Origin: Rhodospirillaceae bacterium
GTDB taxonomy: Bacteria > Pseudomonadota > Alphaproteobacteria > GCA-2731375
DNA: 64,000 bases
Reading direction: 5' to 3'
Assembly (NCBI GenBank): GCA_018701215.1
Contig: JABIWH010000015.1
Coordinates: forward strand, 140,074 to 204,073
Positions within the stretch are counted from its first letter, which is position 1. Every line of letters begins with the position of its first letter. The position numbers were made by a program, and so were the translations under genes. The notes beneath the pieces were generated by a model. It was not told the origin of the DNA. It was given only the letters and a program-made list of their open reading frames with translations, and made no database searches. Below, one piece after another: positions 57,542 to 64,000 of this stretch.

Positions 57542-60100
57542 CTAACCGCCGATCACATCCTTGACCCGGCTGGCGAGCTGTTTCAGCGAGAAAGGCTTGG
57601 GCAGCAGTTCAAATTCGCTGCCAGGGTCCAGATTTTTGCGGAAGGCCTCCTCGGCGTAGCCGGAAATAAAGATCACCTTTAGCTCCGGGCGTTGCTTACG
57701 GACCTCGCGGATCAAGGTGGGGCCATCCATCTGCGGCATCACCACGTCGGAGACCAGCAAATCTATATCGCCGTTTTGCTCGTTGAACTGCTCTAACGCG
57801 GTCTCGCCGCAATCGGCTTCCAGCACCGTGTAACCCTTGTTGCGCAGAGCCCGGGCCGCGAACATACGCACCGCTTCCTCGTCCTCCACCAACAGGATCT
57901 TGCCCTTGCCGGTCAGATCCTTGGGCCGTTCGTCGTCTTCCTCGTCGCTGCCAGCCTTGGTGACATCATCCTCGGTCGGAATATAGCGCGGCAGATAGAT
58001 CGAGAACGTGGTGCCGACATCGATCTCGCTTTCCGGAAAAATATAGCCGCCGGTCTGTTTGACGATACCGAATACCGTGGAAAGGCCCAACCCGGTGCCC
58101 GAACCGGCCCCGGTGCCCGGCTGTTTGGTGGTGAAGAATGGCTCGAATATCCGGCCAAGATCTTCCTTTTTGATGCCCTTGCCGGCGTCCTTGATCTGGA
58201 CCATGACATATTCGCCCGGCTTGATCAGATCATTGCCAAGATTGCGCGATTCCTGCAGCGAGATATTAGCGCTGCTGATTTCCAGAACGCCGCCGCTGGT
58301 CATGGCGTCACGGGCATTGACGGCCAGGTTGATCACCACCTGTTCGAACTGTCCCTGGTCGACCTTGACCAGTCCCAAGTCCCGGCCATGTTCGATACGC
58401 AGTTCGATATTTTCACCGATCAGCCGGCGCACCAGATGGGTCAACTCGGCCAGCACATCCGTAAGGGACAAAACCTTGGGGCGCAGGGTCTGTTGCCGGG
58501 AAAAAGCCAGCAGCTGGCGCACCAGATTAGCCGCCCGGTTGGCGTTCTGCTTGACCTGCATGATATCGGGGAAGGTCTCGTCACCAGGACGGGCGCGCAA
58601 CAGCAACAGATCGCAATGGCCAATCATGGCGGTCAGCAAATTGTTGAAATCATGGGCCACGCCGCCCGCCAACTGGCCCACCGCCTGCATCTTTTGCGAT
58701 TGCGCGAACTGCAGTTCCAGATTGCGTTGGGTGGTATTGTCGATCAGATGCAGCAGGATGCCCGATATCCCACCCTCGGCATTGGTCATGCCGGAGGCGT
58801 AAAGTTCCATCTGCCGCAACCGCGGGCCGGAGAACAGGGCCAGCTCCAACGGGCCCGACAAAGGTTCATCAGCCCAAGCCGCCTGCAAATGCCCCGCCAC
58901 CGCCTCGCGGTCATCGGCGGAGACGAAATCATACAAAGAGCGCTCAACCGCTGCCTCGCCCTCACCCAGCAGCGACATGAAAGTGACATTGGCTTCCTGG
59001 ATCACGCCGTCCGCGTCCAGCAACAGCACCGCCACCGGAGCGTGGTCAAAGAATTCACGAAAGCGCCGCTCCGCCGTCTGCAAAGCGCTGCGCCGCTCCA
59101 TCTCGCGCGACAGGTTGCGCACCACCGAACGGGTCCGTGCCTCGCCCTGGCCCGCATCGCCAACCACCGATTGAGTGATCTGGGCCTGAAAGGTCTGTCC
59201 ATCCCGGGCCTTGAAGGTGACATCATGATGGCGGATCGAGTGCCCTCTATCCACCCGGCGACGGTCTTTTTCGCCTTCCGCCCACCCCCGCGGGCCGTCC
59301 TCGTCAGGGCCGGGCAACAGAATTTGGTAATTCCCCACGACAACGCTGCTCAAATCCTGGCCAGCCGCCAGCTCGTCGGGGCGATAACCCAGCCAGCGGG
59401 CCAAGGTATTGTTGGACAGGACAAACCGCCCCGCCTGATCCACCGAAAAGAAGCCGACCGGCGCATTGTCGAGAAAATCCGTCAACAATACCTGTTCACC
59501 ACGCAGCACTTCACGTAATTCCTGACGCGCCGTGGCCTCGGCCAGATACCAGGCCACTTTGTCCGCCGGATCACCAATTGGGTGAACCCGTAATTCCAGG
59601 CCATGAACTTCGCCGTCGGCCAGGGTCAGACGAATTTCATCCTGGCCCGAGGTTCCCGCAAGGGCGTCCTTTTGCAGACGCTGCAGGGTCTGCTCAACAC
59701 TGCTGTCGGCACCTGACAGCTGGGACAAATTTGCCTCCGGTCCGTACTGACCGAACAGGCCCTTGCCCGCCTTGTTCATGAACAACAGCCTGCCCTCGCG
59801 GTCGGTGACCATCTGGCCCTCGCGGCTTTGCCCCATCATTTCCGATAGCAGGCGGTCTTGAGCATTGCGGGCATCGGGCAGCAGCGTGGCAAGCGCCAAG
59901 CCGATATTGGCGATCAGGCCCAATGCCACCGCAATCAGCACAACGCTGTCGGTACCATCCGTCCGAAACAACAAAGCCAGGCAGACAATGGCCGCGGCCG
60001 ACGCCAATGCAACCGCAAGCCAGCGTAACAGACGCAAAGATCTGACCTTGGGCAGGATCGTCTGTTGTTCAGCCTGAGTGCTATCGGTAATCGCCGCCAT
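57542..60100 (-). CDS. cckA: Cell-cycle hybrid histidine kinase CckA
   Basis: 852 residues. Two N-terminal membrane helices (about 27-45 and 52-74), three PAS-like domains (about 90-190, 205-330, 345-465), DHp domain with the phospho-acceptor His483 in GGVAHDFNNLL, HATPase domain (about 585-705; VVINLAVNARDAM, DAGKGIKKEDLGRIFEPFFTTK, GTGLGLSTVFGIVKQTGG) and a receiver domain with Asp785 in LLVSDVVMPQMDGP. This is the CckA architecture. Through ChpT it sets phosphorylation of CtrA and CpdR. Convergent with the Ldh gene; it follows flhB by 122 bp, a placement seen in other alphaproteobacteria. Confidence 0.93.
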   Translation of the reverse strand: MAAITDSTQAEQQTILPKVRSLRLLRWLAVALASAAAIVCLALLFRTDGTDSVVLIAVALGLIANIGLALATLLPDARNAQDRLLSEMMGQSREGQMVTDREGRLLFMNKAGKGLFGQYGPEANLSQLSGADSSVEQTLQRLQKDALAGTSGQDEIRLTLADGEVHGLELRVHPIGDPADKVAWYLAEATARQELREVLRGEQVLLTDFLDNAPVGFFSVDQAGRFVLSNNTLARWLGYRPDELAAGQDLSSVVVGNYQILLPGPDEDGPRGWAEGEKDRRRVDRGHSIRHHDVTFKARDGQTFQAQITQSVVGDAGQGEARTRSVVRNLSREMERRSALQTAERRFREFFDHAPVAVLLLDADGVIQEANVTFMSLLGEGEAAVERSLYDFVSADDREAVAGHLQAAWADEPLSGPLELALFSGPRLRQMELYASGMTNAEGGISGILLHLIDNTTQRNLELQFAQSQKMQAVGQLAGGVAHDFNNLLTAMIGHCDLLLLRARPGDETFPDIMQVKQNANRAANLVRQLLAFSRQQTLRPKVLSLTDVLAELTHLVRRLIGENIELRIEHGRDLGLVKVDQGQFEQVVINLAVNARDAMTSGGVLEISSANISLQESRNLGNDLIKPGEYVMVQIKDAGKGIKKEDLGRIFEPFFTTKQPGTGAGSGTGLGLSTVFGIVKQTGGYIFPESEIDVGTTFSIYLPRYIPTEDDVTKAGSDEEDDERPKDLTGKGKILLVEDEEAVRMFAARALRNKGYTVLEADCGETALEQFNEQNGDIDLLVSDVVMPQMDGPTLIREVRKQRPELKVIFISGYAEEAFRKNLDPGSEFELLPKPFSLKQLASRVKDVIGG

Positions 60101-60222
60101 TTACTTTGATTGATCCCCGTTGAGAGTATTGCTCGATTTTATCGTTTGGTAGCTCAATTATTTATGGTTAACAAGCTTACGCGTAAAAGGCGTTCAAGAA
60201 AAGCAATGGACCGCCCTGCGCC

Positions 60223-61314
60223 CTATCCGGCGGTGCGGGAACGGCCGCGCATCTTGCCCTGCAGACGCATGACATAGCCGATGACCTCGGCCACCGCCTT
60301 GAAGAATTCAGTGGGAATTTCCCGGTCCAGATCGGCGCTGGCGTATAGGCCGCGGGCCAGGGGTGGGTTTTCCACGATGGGTACATTGTTTTCCTCGGCC
60401 ACCTCGCGGATACGGAAGGCGATGTTGTCCTGTCCCTTGGCGACCACCTTGGGTGCCGCCATGCTCTCGGCATCATATTTCAGGGCCACGGCAAAATGGG
60501 TCGGGTTGGTGATCACCACATCCGCGTCGGGCACCTCCGCCATCATGCGGGTTCGGGCCCGCTCGCCGCGCAACTGCCGGATCTTCGCCTTGATGTGCGG
60601 ATCGCCTTCCGACTGCTTGCTTTCATCCTTTAGGTCCTTAACGCTCATGCGCAGACCTTCGAACCAGTCATAGCGTTGATAAAAGATATCCGCCAAACCA
60701 ACCACCGCCATAATGGCCAGGACAACCAGGGCGATCGTCAGGGCTTCCTCCTTGATGTAGGCAACCACGCCAATCAGGTCCATGCTTGGTACATGCCGCA
60801 GATTGGCCAAATCCGGCCAGACAACGCTAAGAACCAGTCCGCCAACAACAAATATCTTGACCATGGCCTTAAGCAGATCAATCGCGCCCTTGGAGCCGAA
60901 AATTTTCTTCGCGCCCTTCAGGGGCGACAAATTGGCCAGCTTGGGGACCATCTTCTCGGGTGAGAATACCAGGCGATGCTGCAACATGTTGCCGGCCAGG
61001 GCGGCGCCGACCAGAATTAGCAGCGGCATGAACAAAAAGCCGAGGACCTTGAAACCCTTGTCCGAGGCGAGTTGCATAAGCGTGCCCGCCTCAACAGGAA
61101 TGGTATGGGGTGCGGCCAGAAAAAGGGTGAAATTGCGCACCAGGCCGACCGCAATATCGCCACTGAAAAGCCCCAGCACCAAGGTACCGCCCGCCAGCAT
61201 GAACCAGTGGTTCATTTCCTGGCTTTTCGGCACCTGGCCTTTCTTGAAGGCGTCGTCGATACGTTTCGCCGTCGGTTCTTCTGTTTTCTCTGATTTATCC
61301 TGGTCGTCTGACAT
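60223..61314 (-). CDS. flhB: Flagellar type III secretion switch protein FlhB
   Basis: 363 residues. DKSEKTEEPTAKRIDDAFKKGQVPKSQE at the N-terminus is the FlhB signature; four membrane helices follow, then a cytoplasmic domain with the self-cleaving NPTH motif (270-273) in VVITNPTHFAVALKYD. FlhB controls the substrate switch from rod/hook to filament export. It starts three bases after the fliR stop. Confidence 0.97.
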   Translation of the reverse strand: MSDDQDKSEKTEEPTAKRIDDAFKKGQVPKSQEMNHWFMLAGGTLVLGLFSGDIAVGLVRNFTLFLAAPHTIPVEAGTLMQLASDKGFKVLGFLFMPLLILVGAALAGNMLQHRLVFSPEKMVPKLANLSPLKGAKKIFGSKGAIDLLKAMVKIFVVGGLVLSVVWPDLANLRHVPSMDLIGVVAYIKEEALTIALVVLAIMAVVGLADIFYQRYDWFEGLRMSVKDLKDESKQSEGDPHIKAKIRQLRGERARTRMMAEVPDADVVITNPTHFAVALKYDAESMAAPKVVAKGQDNIAFRIREVAEENNVPIVENPPLARGLYASADLDREIPTEFFKAVAEVIGYVMRLQGKMRGRSRTAG

Positions 61315-61317
61315 GGC

Positions 61318-62082
61318 TTACGGCCCCGCCAGCAGACGTACGACGTTTGCTTCGAAATAATTCAGGAAAACGATCAGGGATGACGACAAGACCAGCGTTA
61401 TCATCAGGAACGCCATCAGCATCTGCGCCGGCATGGCAATGAAAAACAGCTGCACCTGTGGCACCAGGCGTTGCAGCACACCCAGCCCGATATAGAACAC
61501 CAGACCATAGACAATGAACGGCGCCGCCATCTGTACGCCGACCTTAAACGAGGACGAGACCAATTCCACCGCCGTTTGGGCAAAGTCGCTAACAGGCGGG
61601 GGCTGGCCGGCGGGGAACAATTCATAACTATCGCGGATACCGGCGAATAAAAGCATATGCAGACCAGAGACAAAGATCAGCACCACGCCGCTGATCGTCA
61701 TCAAGGCCGCCAGCACCGCGCCCTGGGTGCCTTGGTTGGGATCCACCGTCTGGGCAAAGGCCAGGCTGCTTTGAAAGGCGATGACCACACCGCCTACATG
61801 CAGGCTCGAAATCAACAGCCGCGAGATACCGCCGATAAACAATCCGATGATAACTTCACCAATGATCAGTACGAACAAAGCCACGGCCGAGATCGGCATG
61901 ACAGGCAAGCTGTCTCGCACCAAGGGATACATGATCAAGGTCAGGGCCAGGGCGAGCGAAAGGCGAATACGGGAAAAGACATAATTCTCGCCAATGCCGG
62001 GCAGCAGCATCACGGCCGAGCCGATGCGCGAAAAGACCAAAATGAACGCGAATATCTCCGCGGGCAGCATTTGCCCCAGCAT
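61318..62082 (-). CDS. fliR: Flagellar biosynthesis protein FliR
   Basis: 254 residues with about six membrane helices: FILVFSRIGSAVMLLPGIGENYV at the N-terminus, LRLSLALALTLIMYPLV-type segment, LLISSLHVGGVVIAFQSSLAFAQTVDPNQGTQ, and IAMPAQMLMAFLMITLVLSSSLIVFLNYF near the C-terminus, typical of FliR. Part of the FliPQR export gate. Ten bases after fliQ. Confidence 0.96.
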   Translation of the reverse strand: MLGQMLPAEIFAFILVFSRIGSAVMLLPGIGENYVFSRIRLSLALALTLIMYPLVRDSLPVMPISAVALFVLIIGEVIIGLFIGGISRLLISSLHVGGVVIAFQSSLAFAQTVDPNQGTQGAVLAALMTISGVVLIFVSGLHMLLFAGIRDSYELFPAGQPPPVSDFAQTAVELVSSSFKVGVQMAAPFIVYGLVFYIGLGVLQRLVPQVQLFFIAMPAQMLMAFLMITLVLSSSLIVFLNYFEANVVRLLAGP

Positions 62083-62092
62083 CGCCCGGCGC

Positions 62093-62359
62093 CTACGACA
62101 GCGACACGATACGCTGGGCGATCCGGTCCATGAAGGACGTCATGTTCTGGAGCATGTAGGGCAGGAATACCAGCAGGGCGAGGAAAATGGCGAAAATCTT
62201 CGGCACGAATACCAGGGTCATTTCCTGGATCGACGTCAGTGCCTGCACCAAGGCAATGGTCAGGCCAACCACGAGGCCAACCCCCATGATCGGCGAGGCC
62301 ACCAGCAGCAAGGTAAAGATGGCATCCTGTGCGATATCGAGTACTTCGGGCACGCCCAT
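62093..62359 (-). CDS. fliQ: Flagellar biosynthesis protein FliQ
   Basis: 88 residues from ATG 62359; the open frame upstream is not FliQ. Two membrane hairpin helices (AIFTLLLVASPIMGVGLVVGLTIALVQALTSIQEMTLVFVPKIFAIFLALLVFLPYML) hold the family signature. Part of the export gate with FliP and FliR; fliP is not in this run. The 91-bp gap to fliE has no feature I can name. Confidence 0.95.
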   Translation of the reverse strand: MGVPEVLDIAQDAIFTLLLVASPIMGVGLVVGLTIALVQALTSIQEMTLVFVPKIFAIFLALLVFLPYMLQNMTSFMDRIAQRIVSLS

Positions 62360-62450
62360 GATCGGTTTCCTAAATTTGCCTTGAGCAATTTTCAATTGCT
62401 CGATTCTTAAGAGTCCGAGCGCATTTGCAATGAATGCGCCCGAGCGCAGG

Positions 62451-62777
62451 CTAAATGGGCATACGCAGAATATCCTGATAGGCCTGCACAACCCGGTCGC
62501 GGACGGCCACCACGGATTCCAACGCCATTTCGGCATTGGTAACGGCGGTGACCACGTCGGTGATGTTGGTCTGTTCCGCCGCCGCCTGAATACTCTGCGC
62601 CTCCGCGACTTTTACGGCGGCCGAGGGCTTGGAAATGGGATCCTTCAGAATTTCGGCGAAGCCCGGGCCGTCCTGGACATTTTGTCCGGCCCCAACCGCG
62701 CCGCCACTACCACCGTCCATGGACCGCTTCAGCGCTTCCACGTACGCGATCGAGGCATTTACGACCTTGGCATCCAT
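62451..62777 (-). CDS. fliE: Flagellar hook-basal body complex protein FliE
   Basis: 108 residues from ATG 62777, with AGGAG eight bases ahead. The C-terminal half shows the FliE helix region: TNITDVVTAVTNAEMALESVVAVRDRVVQAYQDILRMPI. FliE links the MS ring or export gate to the proximal rod. The longer frame to 62801 lacks a fitting ribosome site. Confidence 0.94.
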   Translation of the reverse strand: MDAKVVNASIAYVEALKRSMDGGSGGAVGAGQNVQDGPGFAEILKDPISKPSAAVKVAEAQSIQAAAEQTNITDVVTAVTNAEMALESVVAVRDRVVQAYQDILRMPI

Positions 62778-62865
62778 TCCGTATTCTCCTGTCTGCCGCA
62801 CCGGTTTGTTTTATCCAGGCGCGGCGTTAACCTCTTGCCGCCACCCTAACCAACGGTGGCGGGCA

Positions 62866-63273
62866 TTATTTCAACATATCGATCGTGCGCATCATCATCC
62901 GCTTGGCCGCCTCGATCACTTTGATGTTGGCGCGATAGCTGCGTTGCGCCTCTTGCATATCCATCATCTCGATCATCGCGGTGACATTGGGAATCTTGAC
63001 ATAGCCTTCTTTGTCGGCGCCGGGATGGCCGGGTTCGAATTTCTTGGTGAATTCCGTCGTGTCCGTGGTGATACCGCCGATTTCGACCTTGCGCACACCG
63101 GTCTCACGGTCCAACTCGTTCTTGAAGCTGATCAGTTTGCGCCGATAGGGGTCCATGTCTGGGGCCAGCGGCTTGGTCGAGGCGTTGGCGATATTCTCCG
63201 CGATGATCCGCATGCGCACGCCCTGGGCGCGCAAGCCAGAGGCGGAGATCTGTATCGTTTTATCAAAATCCAT
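62866..63273 (-). CDS. flgC: Flagellar proximal rod protein FlgC
   Basis: 135 residues: FDKTIQISASGLRAQGVRMRIIAENIANASTK at the N-terminus with the rod-protein ANIANxxT motif, and the C-terminal DMQEAQRSYRANIKVIEAAKRMMMRTIDML typical of FlgC. Forms part of the proximal rod with FlgB, FlgF and FliE. Confidence 0.97.
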   Translation of the reverse strand: MDFDKTIQISASGLRAQGVRMRIIAENIANASTKPLAPDMDPYRRKLISFKNELDRETGVRKVEIGGITTDTTEFTKKFEPGHPGADKEGYVKIPNVTAMIEMMDMQEAQRSYRANIKVIEAAKRMMMRTIDMLK

Positions 63274-63338
63274 ACGCCCAATACTCCAAAATGGCTCCTA
63301 AACTAAGCCGTCGCCAAATTCTGTCGGCAATTCGTTCA

Positions 63339-63752
63339 TCAGCCGCGCGCCGGCCGGCTGATGGCAACCCGCATCAGGTCAATACCCTTGCGGTACAAGT
63401 TGGCCATCAATTCGTGGTCGGCCGTGGTCTTCGCCACCTTCATCATCTCGCCTTCAAGGTTCACGCTGTTGCCGGACTTGTCCTCGGACGCGTCCTCGGT
63501 GTCATGCACCTTGAAGGTGACCTTGCCGGCCTGCCCCTGGCCCTGCATGTGCTTGCCGGTAGTCGTTGCCAGTGCGACCGGGGCCACGCTACGGCGCAAC
63601 AGATCCTGGAAATTCGGATGCTCCACATCCTTCGATTTAAAACCAGGCGTGTTGGCGTTGGCAACGTTTTCGGCCAAGACCTGCTGACGCTGGTTAAGCC
63701 AGGTCATGCGCGCATTGATCGCCTTGAAATAACCCATGGATTCCAAAGTCAT
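63339..63752 (-). CDS. flgB: Flagellar proximal rod protein FlgB
   Basis: 137 residues: FKAINARMTWLNQRQQVLAENVANANTPGFKSKDV holds the rod motif, and VKTTADHELMANLYRKG-type C-terminal segment (KTTADHELMANLYRKGIDLMRVAI) matches FlgB. First gene of the flgB-flgC-fliE-fliQ-fliR-flhB run; a CtrA-type box lies 88 bp upstream, matching early flagellar class II genes in alphaproteobacteria. Confidence 0.96.
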   Translation of the reverse strand: MTLESMGYFKAINARMTWLNQRQQVLAENVANANTPGFKSKDVEHPNFQDLLRRSVAPVALATTTGKHMQGQGQAGKVTFKVHDTEDASEDKSGNSVNLEGEMMKVAKTTADHELMANLYRKGIDLMRVAISRPARG

Positions 63753-63840
63753 GGCACCGCTTTCCTTGCCGCAAAAAAGATTTTCATCACGTCTCGCCCG
63801 GCACCTTTTTCGGGCTCTGCCTATTTTCGCCTCATAGCCT

Positions 63841-63856
63841 TTAACAAAGCCTTAAC
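63841..63856 (+). promoter_or_regulatory. CtrA binding box upstream of flgB
   Basis: TTAACAAAGCCTTAAC: exact TTAA-N7-TTAAC, the CtrA consensus. It is 88 bp before the flgB start. CtrA control of early flagellar operons is well established in alphaproteobacteria, and cckA, which governs CtrA phosphorylation, lies at the far end of this gene run. Confidence 0.82.
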
Positions 63857-63913
63857 CGCAACCGCCCCGCTTTGCATTGCAGGGGCCGAAGATGAACGAA
63901 GATCGAGGCTCAT

Positions 63914-63927
63914 TTAACTTTTGTTAA
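63914..63927. promoter_or_regulatory. TTAAC-N4-GTTAA palindrome
   Basis: Perfect 5-bp arms around TTTT. Read as a CtrA site it has TTAA-N6-TTAA, one base short of consensus, so it may be a weak second CtrA site or something else. It is 74 bp from the good box. Confidence 0.4.
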
Positions 63928-64000
63928 GCATAAAGCGGGATAACAGAGGCAGGTTTGAGAGATCACGGCATCTCGCAACTGCATTTTCGGCCATCACGGC

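Larger units (their letters stand above)
63753..64000. other. Upstream region of flgB to the window edge
   Basis: 248 bp without an open gene on either strand that I would support. It contains the CtrA-type box at 63841-63856 and a short TTAAC-TTTT-GTTAA palindrome at 63914-63927. Whatever lies to the right of the window may be transcribed divergently from here. Confidence 0.6.

Noticed and set aside
58388..59518. 376-codon plus-strand open frame over cckA
   Set aside because: Antisense shadow of the kinase; no recognisable motif.

Overview
The window reads as one stretch of chromosome from an alphaproteobacterium, most likely Rhodospirillales-like. The evidence is the order bamA-skp-lpxD-fabZ-lpxA-lpxI-lpxB, a fused ispDF gene, lipid A made through LpxI, an alphaproteobacterial direct-repeat SOS box (GTTC-N7-GTTC) in front of lexA, a pyruvate dehydrogenase operon whose E1-beta carries a lipoyl domain, the cell-cycle kinase CckA next to a flgBC-fliE-fliQR-flhB operon, and a TTAA-N7-TTAA CtrA-type box upstream of flgB. 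GC content is high almost throughout, with a few visibly AT-richer inserts. I see no rRNA, tRNA, CRISPR array or prophage.

Layout. 1-5.5 kb: outer-membrane assembly and lipid A synthesis, closed by a strong bidirectional terminator. 5.5-15 kb: gltA, gltX, divergent comEC, then lexA-moeA-moaC-trpC-trpD on the minus strand; trpE and trpG are not beside trpD. 15-26 kb: a divergent polysaccharide deacetylase, an ABC-2 exporter (natAB), a Crp/Fnr regulator, an orphan Flp pilin, ChaC and enoyl-CoA hydratase, ispDF, pgpA, an LLM-type flavin enzyme, pncC and a CPBP protease. 25.7-42 kb: housekeeping core secG-pyrG-kdsA-(tail-anchored unknown)-eno, an accessory patch (SDR, an AT-richer secreted unknown, a radical SAM gene, another SDR), then ftsB, pdhA-pdhB-pdhC-lpd, lipA and a Coq10/RatA gene.

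42-52.6 kb is accessory and probably catabolic: a type B carboxylesterase, a serine beta-lactamase-fold hydrolase, an RraA-like/DapA-like aldolase pair, a lipoprotein module bounded by perfect 18-bp inverted repeats, a remnant of a REP-associated tyrosine transposase, cobalt-type nitrile hydratase beta and alpha behind tpiA, a PhyH dioxygenase and two tandemly duplicated EutQ-like cupins. 52.8-57.5 kb: PpiD-like chaperone, a methyltransferase, a secreted unknown and an Ldh2-family dehydrogenase. 57.5-64 kb: cckA and the flagellar basal-body/export operon, which CtrA, the regulator controlled by CckA, probably governs.

The least explained parts are the repeat-bounded module at 46.93-48.12 kb with its transposase remnant, the AT-richer gene at 31.4-32.4 kb lying between two diverged copies of an SDR gene tail, the CtrA-box/DnaA-box pair in the intergenic DNA near 48.5 kb, the tandem palindromes before pdhA, and lpxB, whose only well-placed start appears to be CTG. 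All assignments come from reading motifs and gene order by eye; no database search was run.
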